Source: Ignavibacteria bacterium (lineage in GTDB: Bacteria; Bacteroidota; Ignavibacteria; Ignavibacteriales; Ignavibacteriaceae). From it: a stretch of DNA of 64,000 nt. The position numbers and the translations under genes are program-made. Below, in pieces: positions 8,506 through 18,277 of this stretch. Position 1 is the stretch's first letter, and every line of letters starts with the position of its first letter. The DNA is taken from the NCBI GenBank assembly GCA_021286645.1, contig JAJTBZ010000069.1:1-64000 (forward strand), written 5' to 3'. The notes beneath the pieces were generated by a model. That model made no database searches. It was not told where the DNA came from and worked only from the letters and a program-made list of their open reading frames with translations.

Positions 8506-11500
8506 ATGGTGATGACTCACAAGGCTAAGGAAGTTCTGTTGCAGAAAGCAATGGATGCTATTAAAAAAGTAAGTTCGGCTCGAGGGCTTAAAGAACTATC
8601 ATGCGCGATAGTAAAGAATAGTTACGCGCTTCTTGGAGGGCAGAATATGTTTCTCCTGTATAAAATGGGTAATCGGTTGTATTATACCGATTTGCTATGC
8701 TCTCAAGTATCGCCACTTTTTTCTGATTCGGAAAGTCTTTACCCTCTATTTGAATACACAGGGTTAATTACTGAACAAGCGATTAAACTCAATGTGAACT
8801 TCCTCGGGGATAAAGGCGCTATAGCTGAATATACCAGTATTCGCTTATGTGCTCATCAGGAAGTAGTAGGAGTATTGCTTAGTGAAGGGGCGGTTTCGCC
8901 TATACCATCCGAGTACTCTCTCTTTATCGAATATACATCTCATCTATTATATAATATAATCCGGAACTTTCCTGCAATTCAGATTTTGGAAAATGGAGAT
9001 TCATCATATAGAGCTGAACAAGCTGCTGCAACTGAATTGGAGATTGGAGCGAAAGGTGATGTAATATACGGGGAACAGGATTCGTTACGAATCAAAAGGT
9101 ATATTGCAGCATATGAGCAAAGCCCTATGGCAATTGCTATTTATCGACAGGAGGATAAACAAATTGTTGATATTAATAAAGCATTCGAGAAGTTACTGGG
9201 CTATAACTACAGCGAAATTGTTGGGGTTCCAACCAACGACCTCGAATTATATTATGATATCGCGGATGTCGAAAACATTACTATGATCCTTCAGCGGAAT
9301 GAGTCGCTATACAATTACGAAATGGAGATGCGCAGAAAAGATGGCGAAACGATTACAATCTTAAACTCTGCCAATAAGATTCTACTCGATGGTAAAGTGC
9401 ATTTTCTTTCAACACTGATAGATATAACCGAGCGAAAAAAAAGCGAGCAACTGGTTGAACGAATAAACAGGAAATTAAAAGTTATCAGGGCTGTTATTCA
9501 AATAGCTTCGAACATACAACAGGAAAAAATACTAATGGAAGAAACATGCAAATTGCTATGCCATGAAGCAGGCTATAAATTTGCATGGATTGGTTTGGTT
9601 AATTCAACTGAAGAACAGTGCCTTTATCCGCTTGCATGGGCGGAAAGTGTAACGCATATTTTGGAAATGAGTGATATGTGTAAAATATTCGCGAAGGGCG
9701 AGCACGATCCGGCTTTGATTGCAATAAAAGAGGGGAGCATGACCTTTGTTCATGATTTACTCGCGGCGAATACTCCCTATGAATGGCGGGATATGGCATT
9801 GCTTGCCGGCTGTCGCTCGGTTGTTTCGCTTCCACTTCGTGATAGCAGCTTACATGTTTTTGCAGTGATAACCATTTTTTCAGATCAGCCAAATATGTTT
9901 GATGCGGAAGAGATTAAATTACTGAATAAAATTACTTTTAACATTGCTAATGCCATAATTATTCTTCGTAATAAAGATGAGCGCCGCAGAGCTGAGTTGG
10001 CTTTAAGACAAAGTGAAGCAAGGTACTATTCACTCTTTAACCTGATGGAAGAAGGAGTAGCCATTAATGAAGTTATTACCAACGAGCAGGGTGATATTGT
10101 TGATTATATTATTATTGACGTAAACCAGGGCTTTTATAAACATACGCCGTATAAAGATACTCAGGTGATTGGAAGAACAGCAACTGAGTTGTATTCAATG
10201 AGTAGCTCGATGATACGGCAATGGTGGAAAGAACATGCGGCAATAAAAACACCGGTAAAAACGGAATATTACCACGCCCCTGAAAATCGGTGGTTTTTAA
10301 TTACAACCACCCCGCCGGAGGAAAATCGGTTTGCAACTATATTTACCGAGATTACCGAGAGGAAACGGATAGAAGCAGAACGTAATGCTAATCTTGTCTT
10401 CTTTCAGAACATGAATGAAATAAACACTGCCATTCATTCCTCAAAAGACTTTGATACCATGATTCAGGAAACCCTGAAAGTTGTAGTGCGATTATTTAAC
10501 TGCGACCGTGCCTGGGTAATCTATCCCTGTGACCCAGAGGCAGAATATTGGGAATTGGTTAAGGTCTATACAAAGCCGGAGTTCGCTGAATCTGACCAAC
10601 AATATTTCAAAAAAATTCCGATGGATGATGAAGTAAGAAGAGTGAATCTATTGGCCCGTACGTACGACTATCCGGTTACTTTTGGCAGGGGAAGCCAATA
10701 CACACTCTCGGAGAAATTCTGTCAGGATTATAATTTCAGAGCACTTATTTGTACAGCACTTTATCCGAAAATAGATAAACCCTGGGGGTTTGGTTTGCAT
10801 CAGTGCTTGTATGACAGGATCTGGACTCCCGAAGAATTAAATCTACTTCAGGAGATAGGGCGCCGCCTTGCTGACGGGTTGACCGGAATGTTAATACTGC
10901 GAAACCTTCAGGAAAGTGAAAATAAATTTTCAAAGGCATTTAAACACAGCCCCACTGCCTTATCGATCAGTTCCTTCGAGACAGGCATCTATTTAGATGT
11001 TAATGAAAACCTTTTGCAGGCACTGGGGTACGAGCGAAGCGAGTTAATAGGTGCAAATGCCATAGATTTGCAGATTTGGGATGATATTAATAAACGTAAT
11101 GAGTTCTTGAAAATGCTTGTAAAAGACGGGCAGGTGAAAGAATATGAATTTAAATTCCGCTGTAAAAATGGTGATATCCGATTAGGGCAGACTTCGGGTA
11201 CTCTTATAACTATTAATCAAGAAAAATGTATTTTACTACAGGCAAATGATATTACGGATAAAAAAAATTCCGAAAGAGAACTGGAAAACTACCGGTTGCA
11301 TTTGGAGGAGCTTGTACGGGTACGCACAAAAGAGTATTCTGAATTGAATGAAAAATTGCATGAACAGCTTGAACAAAAAAGACAAATAGAATATTTGCTT
11401 AATAAATCATTGGAAAAGGAAAAAGAACTAAGCGAGATGAAATCGCGGTTTATTTCCACCACATCGCACGAATTTCGCACTCCTCTTACTTCGGTTCTCT

Positions 11501-12141
11501 CATCAATCCAGATGATTCGGCGCTATAAAGACAGGTGGAACGATGAATTGTTTGAGGAACATTTTGAACGTATTAACCGATCGATCGGAAATTTAACACG
11601 ATTGTTGGATGATATACTGACCATTAATAAAGTTGAAAGCGGAAAAACATCCTTTAACCCGCAATATGAAAATCTTCATGGCTTGTGCCTTGACATTATT
11701 GAAGAGATAGGTCAATACATAACACCATCACATTCATTTGATTTTATATATACGCCAAGTGAGCAGTTTTATTATTTTGATATTAAATTATTAAAGCGGA
11801 TTTTGCAAAACCTGCTCTCGAATGCCTTTCGGTACTCACCGGAAGGGGGGAAGGTAAAGTTAAAGATCGATTTTATTGCAAGAGAGAAACTACTCAGGAT
11901 TACCATTACCGATGAAGGCATTGGCATTCCCCAAAAAGAACGGTCTCATCTATTTGAGCCGTTTTTTCGGGCTCGGAATACCGGCGATATCGTTGGTACC
12001 GGATTTGGCCTGTCGATTGTGAAGCATTCGGTAGATTTGCATCGTGGTGGAATTTCTTTCCAGTCGCGTGAGGGTTCGGGTACAAAATTCATTATTACAA
12101 TCCCAACGGAAATACATGAAACGGAAAATACTGATCATTGA
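8506..12141 (+). CDS. Cytoplasmic multi-PAS/GAF sensor histidine kinase
   Basis: The 1211-residue kinase has no signal peptide or membrane span, so it senses cytoplasmic or diffusible signals. Order: a GAF-like N-terminus (about 20-160), PAS (about 195-312, with PMAIAIYRQEDKQIVDINKA), GAF (about 330-490), PAS-like (about 505-625), GAF (about 640-795), PAS (about 800-920), a coiled coil, HisKA with the H-box SHEFRTPLTSVL (about 970), and HATPase with NLLSNAFRYS, DEGIGIP and GTGFGLSIVKH. All catalytic boxes look intact. Its 3' end overlaps the following LytTR regulator by 26 bases, so the two are translationally coupled and probably cognate. ATG at 8506 and 8512 are both possible starts. Confidence 0.92.
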   Translation: MVMTHKAKEVLLQKAMDAIKKVSSARGLKELSCAIVKNSYALLGGQNMFLLYKMGNRLYYTDLLCSQVSPLFSDSESLYPLFEYTGLITEQAIKLNVNFLGDKGAIAEYTSIRLCAHQEVVGVLLSEGAVSPIPSEYSLFIEYTSHLLYNIIRNFPAIQILENGDSSYRAEQAAATELEIGAKGDVIYGEQDSLRIKRYIAAYEQSPMAIAIYRQEDKQIVDINKAFEKLLGYNYSEIVGVPTNDLELYYDIADVENITMILQRNESLYNYEMEMRRKDGETITILNSANKILLDGKVHFLSTLIDITERKKSEQLVERINRKLKVIRAVIQIASNIQQEKILMEETCKLLCHEAGYKFAWIGLVNSTEEQCLYPLAWAESVTHILEMSDMCKIFAKGEHDPALIAIKEGSMTFVHDLLAANTPYEWRDMALLAGCRSVVSLPLRDSSLHVFAVITIFSDQPNMFDAEEIKLLNKITFNIANAIIILRNKDERRRAELALRQSEARYYSLFNLMEEGVAINEVITNEQGDIVDYIIIDVNQGFYKHTPYKDTQVIGRTATELYSMSSSMIRQWWKEHAAIKTPVKTEYYHAPENRWFLITTTPPEENRFATIFTEITERKRIEAERNANLVFFQNMNEINTAIHSSKDFDTMIQETLKVVVRLFNCDRAWVIYPCDPEAEYWELVKVYTKPEFAESDQQYFKKIPMDDEVRRVNLLARTYDYPVTFGRGSQYTLSEKFCQDYNFRALICTALYPKIDKPWGFGLHQCLYDRIWTPEELNLLQEIGRRLADGLTGMLILRNLQESENKFSKAFKHSPTALSISSFETGIYLDVNENLLQALGYERSELIGANAIDLQIWDDINKRNEFLKMLVKDGQVKEYEFKFRCKNGDIRLGQTSGTLITINQEKCILLQANDITDKKNSERELENYRLHLEELVRVRTKEYSELNEKLHEQLEQKRQIEYLLNKSLEKEKELSEMKSRFISTTSHEFRTPLTSVLSSIQMIRRYKDRWNDELFEEHFERINRSIGNLTRLLDDILTINKVESGKTSFNPQYENLHGLCLDIIEEIGQYITPSHSFDFIYTPSEQFYYFDIKLLKRILQNLLSNAFRYSPEGGKVKLKIDFIAREKLLRITITDEGIGIPQKERSHLFEPFFRARNTGDIVGTGFGLSIVKHSVDLHRGGISFQSREGSGTKFIITIPTEIHETENTDH

Positions 12142-12880
12142 AGATGACCCTGATGTACGGGCGAATTTAGTTTCGCTGCTTACTGAAGAGGGGTATGGAG
12201 TTATCGCGGTGAAGAATGGAATTGATGGTATTGTTACCGCGCGTGAAGAAAAACCTGATCTGATTCTATGCGATATAATGATGGAGGGGAAAAATGGCTT
12301 TGAAGTATTGCAGGAGTTACTAACAGATATTGTGACCAAGACTATTCCATTTATTTTTCTTACTGCCAAGGCAGAACGAAATGATATACGGCATGGCATG
12401 CAGCTTGGTGCCGATGATTACCTGATAAAACCATATGATTTGAATGATCTGTTACAATCTATTGAAACACGTCTAAAGAAAAGTGATGTTTTGCATGTTC
12501 TTTCCGCCAAGAAAGGTCATGCACCGAAGGAAGAATCGTTTCACCCCGACGACACAATTATTGTACAAATTGGTAACGCGAGCCAGGCAGTAAAAATTAA
12601 AGATATAGTGTCCATTACCGCGAACCGCCAGTATACCCTGATACTCTTCGCGAACAAGGAAACCAGTTTAGTGCGTAAGTCATTAAATTATTGGCAGGAG
12701 ATTTTACCCGCCAATTCCTTCTTCAGGGTACACAGGTCATCTATTATTAATCTTGAGTTCATTCGGAAAACAGAAAAATTACATAATGCCGGATTCTATA
12801 TATACCTTAAAGATATAAAGGATCCCATTATTGTTAGCAGAAGCTATGCTCAAAAATTTAGGAAGAAAATGGTTAAATAG
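12116..12880 (+). CDS. LytTR-family response regulator
   Basis: This 254-residue regulator has an N-terminal receiver (ILIIEDDPDVRANL, phospho-Asp in LILCDIMMEGKNG, Lys in YLIKPYDLNDL) and a C-terminal LytTR DNA-binding domain. The latter is marked by VKIKDIVSITANRQYTLI, SLNYWQEIL and FFRVHRSSIINLEFI. LytTR regulators bind direct repeats upstream of target promoters. The frame is open further upstream, but ATG 12116 places MKRKILIIEDD at the normal receiver start. It begins inside the last 26 bases of the preceding kinase gene. LytTR regulators are usually paired with LytS/HisK-type kinases, so pairing with a PAS/GAF HisKA kinase is less common. Confidence 0.93.
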   Translation: MKRKILIIEDDPDVRANLVSLLTEEGYGVIAVKNGIDGIVTAREEKPDLILCDIMMEGKNGFEVLQELLTDIVTKTIPFIFLTAKAERNDIRHGMQLGADDYLIKPYDLNDLLQSIETRLKKSDVLHVLSAKKGHAPKEESFHPDDTIIVQIGNASQAVKIKDIVSITANRQYTLILFANKETSLVRKSLNYWQEILPANSFFRVHRSSIINLEFIRKTEKLHNAGFYIYLKDIKDPIIVSRSYAQKFRKKMVK

Positions 12881-13010
12881 TTTCAATTCCGGCTATTTAA
12901 CTGTCCGGAACAAAAAAACGCACTTGGGAACATAAATACGACTGTTAGTTCCATTTTTATATTCTACTAAGCAAATGCATTATAATTTCGCATTTTAATG
13001 TGAACTTATT

Positions 13011-14120
13011 ATGCATACTATCTTAGTAGTTGAGGTCGATATGGCATTACGAAAACACCTCAACTTACTTCCTAAAAGAGAATTTGAAATATTATTTGCT
13101 CAGGATTGCCACACAGGTTACAACATTGCGGTTAAACGCCTGCCTGATTTAATTCTGCTAAATGTACAGCGTGCACTGCACAACGGCTATGCATTGCTCG
13201 AAAAACTACAAAAAAATTCACTTACATCATGCATTCCGCTTATTGTAATTGCTGATCTGGGTGTTGACGGATTCCGTAAAATTATGTCATTAGGCGCTGA
13301 TGATGCGTTGGATAATTCGGCATCCTTCCTCGAGTTACATTCTTCTATTTCTGCAAGACTGGCCAAATACGAGAGAATCCTCTCTTATATTCACGAAGTC
13401 CATTACTCCATCATACGTAAAGTTCCGCATGAACTTAGAACCCCATTACATGGTATTCTTGGTTTCGCAGAAGTTATCGAAACGCAAGGCAGGGCCTTAC
13501 ATCCCGAAGAAGTTTGTTTTTTAGGTAAAAGTATTCGGAACGCGGGGAACAGGCTTCGCCGTCGGTTGGAGAAATATTTGCTGTATTTGGAATTAGTGGA
13601 TTTGAACAACGATACTCTTACTCACGGTATTTATGAGGATAACTACCGGGTTAATCCCACGGACCTTAAAGACGCATTACTACAAAAAGCTTCAGAATTT
13701 GGCAGAGAACAAGATATAAAGGTCCATAGTAGACCTGCAAATGTGCATATCCCCCATGGATATTATATAAAACTCGTGGAAGAATTAATTGAAAACTCGG
13801 TAAAATTTTCGGCAGTAAACACTCCGGTCAACATTAGTGCATTCAGGAGGGGGAATTATTATGTGACAGTTGTTGCTGATTGCGGCGTGGGAATACCTGC
13901 GATTGAACCTGATCAAATACATGTGTTTAACCAATTCGACAGAGAGTCTATGAATCAGGAAGGGATTGGGCTGGGGCTTGCTATAGTTCAATCCATAATT
14001 AACCGCTTTAACGGTTACCTGAAAATTTCCCGAAGAAATAAGTATCGAACTATTATAGAGTTCGGGTTACCCATTAGTAAAGGGGGGAACAAATCGATAA
14101 CTCAGGGGATAGAATTTTGA
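13011..14120 (+). CDS. Histidine kinase with a degenerate N-terminal receiver
   Basis: The 369-residue soluble protein has a receiver-like domain (about 1-120) followed directly by HisKA (H-box KVPHELRTPLHGILGF, about 138-153) and HATPase (N-box ELIENSVKFS, G1 VADCGVGIP, G2 GIGLGLAIVQS). The receiver is not canonical. The phospho-acceptor position in PDLILLNVQRAL is Asn51 (codon AAT at 13161-13163), the acidic pocket reads VVEVDMA, and the KP motif is replaced by SASFLEL. It therefore probably cannot be phosphorylated on the receiver and may act as a protein-interaction or constitutive module. The kinase core looks functional. It lies 130 bp after the LytTR regulator and 75 bp before the MCP gene. 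Confidence 0.9.
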   Translation: MHTILVVEVDMALRKHLNLLPKREFEILFAQDCHTGYNIAVKRLPDLILLNVQRALHNGYALLEKLQKNSLTSCIPLIVIADLGVDGFRKIMSLGADDALDNSASFLELHSSISARLAKYERILSYIHEVHYSIIRKVPHELRTPLHGILGFAEVIETQGRALHPEEVCFLGKSIRNAGNRLRRRLEKYLLYLELVDLNNDTLTHGIYEDNYRVNPTDLKDALLQKASEFGREQDIKVHSRPANVHIPHGYYIKLVEELIENSVKFSAVNTPVNISAFRRGNYYVTVVADCGVGIPAIEPDQIHVFNQFDRESMNQEGIGLGLAIVQSIINRFNGYLKISRRNKYRTIIEFGLPISKGGNKSITQGIEF

Positions 14121-14195
14121 GTTGTGAGGGTAGTGATACAACAAGAATATCTATCAATAAAAGGTGTATTAACCACAAAAGAATAGGAATGAAAT

Positions 14196-16289
14196 ATGAA
14201 ATGGTTTGAAAACCTGAGCATCCGAAATAAACTAATGGCAAGCTTCGGCTTACTGATAGTAATTAGTATAATCCTGGGCATTAGCGCGCTAATTGCCATC
14301 TTTAAGTTGAATGATGGCAGCAGGGAATTGTATAATAATAACACGTTAGGGATAGCCGATATTTCGCGTGTAGCAACAGATTTTCAGGAAATCCGCCTCC
14401 AGGTAAGATATGCTAATATTGAGATTCTTAAAGGGAATGCCGGCTCTGAAGAAAAAATACAACAGAGTATAGGTAAGATTGAAAATCTTAAAAATAGTAT
14501 TCGGAAAAATTCGAATGCCTATGAGGGGACTTTCATTGACGAGAACGATAAAAGGGAATATGAAACACTTGTAAGCGACCTGAATACTTTTTATGAGCCG
14601 ACAGAAACATTTGTACAATTCGTGAGAGCAAAGAATTATACGGATGCATTAAAACCATTGGAATTAATGGTTCCCCGCGCGATAGTGGTAAAAGCGCAAA
14701 TAGAAAAAATTGTAAAACTGAATGAAGACGCGGCTGAAATGACAAATAAGGATAATAACTCGCTCGCCAACAGCCAGCGAAATATTATCGTAGTAATACT
14801 TTTGTTAGGTATAGTAGTGGCTATATACGCTGCTTCGCGCCTCTCGAGGTATCTTTCCGAGTCTGTGCAGCAGATTATGTCACGTATCGAAAGCCTGAAT
14901 ACAATTTGCGTTGATAATTTGTTTAAGGGTGGCAAACAACTTGCCACGGGCGATATGAATATTAAAATTGCAACGGGTACCAAATTACTCGAAATCGACA
15001 GTACTGATGAAATGGGAATTCTTGCAAAAGGAATAAACGAAATTATCAGGAAAATTCAGGGAACGGTAAAAGCTGTTGAAGAGGCGGTGGATAGCATTAA
15101 ACTTACCATTGGTGAATCGCAAAAAGTTGTTGATCATGCCCGCAAGGGTGAGCTGAATTTTCATGCTGACGAATCCCGCTATGAAGGAAGTTACCGTGAG
15201 TTGATAGTGGGACTTAATGATACTTTGCTTGCAGTGCGTACGCCGCTTGAAGAGGCAGGGCATATTTTAGCAGGCCTTGCGGATGGCGATTTACGTGGAC
15301 AAATGGCGGGGTCGTATAACGGATCATTCAATACCATTAAAGAAAATATTAATACGGTAAGTATTTCATTAAGCGACGTACTTTCCAATGTTACCGAAGC
15401 AATTGCAGCAACTGCAAGCGCAACAACCCAGATATCTTCATCAGCCGAAGAGCTTGCTGCCGGTGCCCAGGAACAAAGCATGCAAACCTCTGAAATTGCA
15501 GGCGCGATTGAAGAAATGGCAAAAACCGCAATCGAAACTTCCAGACATGCTGCAATGGCGGCAGAAAAATCCAAATTGGCATCTTCGCAGGCTAAAGATG
15601 GCGCTGCCAAGATTAAAGAAACAAAAGAAGGAATGGATAAGATTGTCAGCTCTACCCGCTTAACGGGAAATATTATTTCTGCATTGGCGGAAAAAACAGA
15701 GCAGATTGGTCAAATAACCCAGGTAATCGATGATATAGCGGATCAGACGAACCTGCTGGCGCTGAACGCTGCAATAGAAGCTGCCCGGGCCGGTGAGCAG
15801 GGACGAGGTTTCGCGGTTGTTGCCGATGAAGTACGAAAATTGGCAGAACAAACAACGAAAGCGACCAAAGAAATTGCCGCTACTATAAAGGGCGTACAAA
15901 AAGAAGCCAGAGAAGCTGATGATTCCATGAAAGAAGCTGGTGAATCTGTAAGAGGCGGCCTTGAATTAACCGAAGAAATTTCTCGTGTGCTCGGTCAGAT
16001 TCTCGATGTCAATATGAGTGTTGCGGGTCTTATTGAGCAGGTAGCTGCTGCCAGTGAAGAACAATCTGCCGCTGCCGAACAGATAAGCAAGAATATAGAG
16101 ACTATCAGCGGTATAACCAATGAAAATGCCGCCGGTACAACACAAATTGCCCGGGCTTCCGATGACCTTAACAGGCTTACGGAAAATCTGCAGCAATTAA
16201 TATCATCCTTCAGGCTGGCAGATACCCGCAGAACTGGCACCGCCAGAGTCGGTGGAGCACCCGGGCAACGACTGCTGCAGGGAAGGTAG
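14196..16289 (+). CDS. Methyl-accepting chemotaxis protein with 4-helix-bundle sensor and serial HAMP units
   Basis: This 697-residue transducer has an N-terminal membrane helix ([20 protein letters not shown]), a periplasmic all-helical ligand domain (about 35-190), a second helix ([19 protein letters not shown]) and then HAMP-like units. At least two further HAMP-like segments follow (about 240-400, for example [13 protein letters not shown]). The signalling domain runs from about 410 to 670, with the conserved tip [19 protein letters not shown] and [18 protein letters not shown]. No C-terminal NWETF-type pentapeptide for CheR/CheB binding is seen. AGGAATGAAAT before the ATG supports the start. 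cheW follows 8 bp later, so they are co-transcribed. Confidence 0.95.
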   Translation: MKWFENLSIRNKLMASFGLLIVISIILGISALIAIFKLNDGSRELYNNNTLGIADISRVATDFQEIRLQVRYANIEILKGNAGSEEKIQQSIGKIENLKNSIRKNSNAYEGTFIDENDKREYETLVSDLNTFYEPTETFVQFVRAKNYTDALKPLELMVPRAIVVKAQIEKIVKLNEDAAEMTNKDNNSLANSQRNIIVVILLLGIVVAIYAASRLSRYLSESVQQIMSRIESLNTICVDNLFKGGKQLATGDMNIKIATGTKLLEIDSTDEMGILAKGINEIIRKIQGTVKAVEEAVDSIKLTIGESQKVVDHARKGELNFHADESRYEGSYRELIVGLNDTLLAVRTPLEEAGHILAGLADGDLRGQMAGSYNGSFNTIKENINTVSISLSDVLSNVTEAIAATASATTQISSSAEELAAGAQEQSMQTSEIAGAIEEMAKTAIETSRHAAMAAEKSKLASSQAKDGAAKIKETKEGMDKIVSSTRLTGNIISALAEKTEQIGQITQVIDDIADQTNLLALNAAIEAARAGEQGRGFAVVADEVRKLAEQTTKATKEIAATIKGVQKEAREADDSMKEAGESVRGGLELTEEISRVLGQILDVNMSVAGLIEQVAAASEEQSAAAEQISKNIETISGITNENAAGTTQIARASDDLNRLTENLQQLISSFRLADTRRTGTARVGGAPGQRLLQGR

Positions 16290-16297
16290 TATATACC

Positions 16298-16780
16298 ATG
16301 AAAGAAGAATTTAACAAAGCAGAAGCCACCCGGCAATACGTAAGCTTTTCACTGGAAAGTGAAGAATTTGCAATCGAGATATCCCGGGTACAGGAGATCA
16401 TCCGTCAGGAGAGTATAACTAAGGTGCCCAATGCCCCTGAATATGTAGTTGGTATTATTAATCTGCGGGAAAGAATAATTCCTGTTATTGATATGAGGGC
16501 GCGCATGGGGCTGCCCCCAGCAACTGCGTCCGACTCCCTTGTAGTGATTATTGCCGAGGTAAATAATAGAAGTATCGGATTTATCGTTGATTCAGTAAAC
16601 CAGGTAATTCAACTTCCCGCGGCAATCACTCCGCCGCCGCCGGGCATTTTCCAGGGTAATAAACAGGATCTGATAATGGGAATTGCGAAACTACAGGATT
16701 CGCTTTTATTTCTGGTGGATATTCAAAAAGTGCTGCTCCTTGAAGAGCAGCAGGAACTTGGAGAATTAGCAACAAATTAG
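16298..16780 (+). CDS. cheW: Chemotaxis coupling protein CheW
   Basis: CheW bridges receptors to the CheA kinase. The 160-residue length and motifs fit: YVSFSLESEEFAIEISRVQEI at the start, VPNAPEYVVGIINLRERIIPVID in the centre, and GFIVDSVNQVIQLP and DLIMGIAKLQDSLLFLVDI later. It follows the MCP gene by 8 bp and is closed by a strong terminator at 16856-16889. No cheA, cheR, cheB or cheY is in the window, so the signal must reach a kinase encoded elsewhere. Confidence 0.96.
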   Translation: MKEEFNKAEATRQYVSFSLESEEFAIEISRVQEIIRQESITKVPNAPEYVVGIINLRERIIPVIDMRARMGLPPATASDSLVVIIAEVNNRSIGFIVDSVNQVIQLPAAITPPPPGIFQGNKQDLIMGIAKLQDSLLFLVDIQKVLLLEEQQELGELATN

Positions 16781-16855
16781 CAGAGTGACAGGAACATGTT
16801 TTCGATGAGGATGGTGCGGCTAAGAGAAGTGAAGCGATGAACTGATGTAAATGAA

Positions 16856-16889
16856 GGGATAGCAATTGTACCTGCTATCCCTTTTTTTT
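16856..16889 (+). terminator. Rho-independent terminator after cheW
   Basis: GGGATAGCA (16856-16864) pairs perfectly with TGCTATCCC (16873-16881) around an eight-base loop and is followed by eight T residues (16882-16889). It ends the plus-strand MCP-cheW transcript. Confidence 0.92.
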
Positions 16890-17027
16890 ATTTAATCGAT
16901 GATTTTTGTAGGGAAAAGTTTATTTAGCTAAATTGACGCATTATCAATATCATTCAATGATACGTAAAACGAGTTATAATTTTGTATGTTGCATAGAAAT
17001 TATTACCATCACTGAAAAGAGGAAATT

Positions 17028-18014
17028 ATGGGGTACATTCCATATAAGGAACGTGAGCGGAGCAGGGCAAAAAATATTGCCGCTGAACTTGAGATCAGAG
17101 GAATTGAGAATGAGCCATCGGAGATTTTGTCCGTACCCGAGGCTAATCTATACAAGAAATACCGTAAAGGCATATTGACGTATTTTGCCGATAACGGCAT
17201 CTCCTGGTGGCGGGCAGAGAGAGGGGAGAGTAAGGATGAGGACGGGGCCACAAAAGATGCCGCTAAGAAAAAGATGCCCACCGGACACATGCTTTCATCA
17301 CAAGTATGCTGCCTTAATCATTTATTTTTCTTACGATATGATGCCTCTGCTGCCCTGGATGTTTTGCAGGTAATCGATTCCCGATTTACCGAGGCTTGCC
17401 CTGATTTTGAAGGAGCTTACATCGGGTTCGAAGTGATCAGCAAGGGTTCATACCTAAATGAAGGTGAAAAACTTACCAGGGGCGCGAATTGTACTTCCAT
17501 TGATGCAATGATGAGCGGAAAATTGAGCGATGGCAGAAAAATTATTGTTTTTATTGAGTGGAAATACACCGAGAAATATGGTAATGAATGCCTCGCGGAT
17601 GAGCCTGGTTCCGGGGAAGTGCGACTGAAACGATATACAGATCTTATTCAGGATATTAATTCGCCGTTTAAGCAAACTGTTGTTGTGCGGGATCTATTCT
17701 ACGAACCATTTTACCAGATGATGCGACAAACTCTTCTTGCATGGCAGATGGTTAAGCATGGTGTGGATGAATTGAACGCCAACGATTGGATACATATTGA
17801 TGTTGTCCCGGAAAATAATATTGCTCTGCGATATAAGATAACCTCACCGGGCTTGAGGCAACATGCAACAAATGTTTGTGACGCGTGGAAGTCACAGCTC
17901 AAAGAACCGGAAAAGTACCGGATGCTTACGCCCCAGTATTTACTGCATCGGTTACTCTGGTCTGAAAAGCATTACAGGGGCTTAATGCAATACCTCGAAA
18001 AAAGATATTGGTAA
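17028..18014 (+). CDS. PD-(D/E)XK nuclease-like protein, PGN_0703 type
   Basis: The 328-residue cytoplasmic protein resembles the PGN_0703 group of putative restriction endonucleases, recalled by overall pattern and not by search. The central region carries a likely PD-(D/E)XK core: CTSIDAMMSG supplies the Asp and IIVFIEWKYTEKYG supplies the E-x-K. A helical N-terminus (KERERSRAKNIAAELEIRG) and a long helical C-terminus follow the family layout. No methyltransferase or specificity gene flanks it, so a classical type II system is not evident. It could be a solitary nuclease, a modification-dependent enzyme or a repair enzyme. GAGG lies five bases before the ATG. It sits alone after a strong terminator. 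Confidence 0.65.
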   Translation: MGYIPYKERERSRAKNIAAELEIRGIENEPSEILSVPEANLYKKYRKGILTYFADNGISWWRAERGESKDEDGATKDAAKKKMPTGHMLSSQVCCLNHLFFLRYDASAALDVLQVIDSRFTEACPDFEGAYIGFEVISKGSYLNEGEKLTRGANCTSIDAMMSGKLSDGRKIIVFIEWKYTEKYGNECLADEPGSGEVRLKRYTDLIQDINSPFKQTVVVRDLFYEPFYQMMRQTLLAWQMVKHGVDELNANDWIHIDVVPENNIALRYKITSPGLRQHATNVCDAWKSQLKEPEKYRMLTPQYLLHRLLWSEKHYRGLMQYLEKRYW

Positions 18015-18113
18015 CAATAATATTTTCAAAAATTAAAAATACATTTCGAAAAAAATAGTTGTTCGGTAAAACCCGGGGGCGGTTTTTCACAGATACCCGA
18101 TCTTGTTTTATCA

Positions 18114-18151
18114 TTAAATGGCTGCTTTACGAAACTCGGGCAGCCATTTAA
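18114..18151. terminator. Strong hairpin between convergent nuclease and DUF3667 genes
   Basis: TTAAATGGCTGC (18114-18125) pairs perfectly with GCAGCCATTTAA (18140-18151) around a 14-base loop. It lies between the plus-strand nuclease gene and the minus-strand gene ending at 18278. No long T-run follows on either strand, so termination is plausible but not certain. Confidence 0.45.
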
Positions 18152-18277
18152 GTAAAGCTCAGGTTATCTCTTTGCTAAGTTTAGTTGATACGCGGTAGTT
18201 ATCAGTACGTACTGTGCTGTTAACTTTCAACAGTTTGCAGACAACTTATACGAAGCAAACACATTTCCTATTAATAA

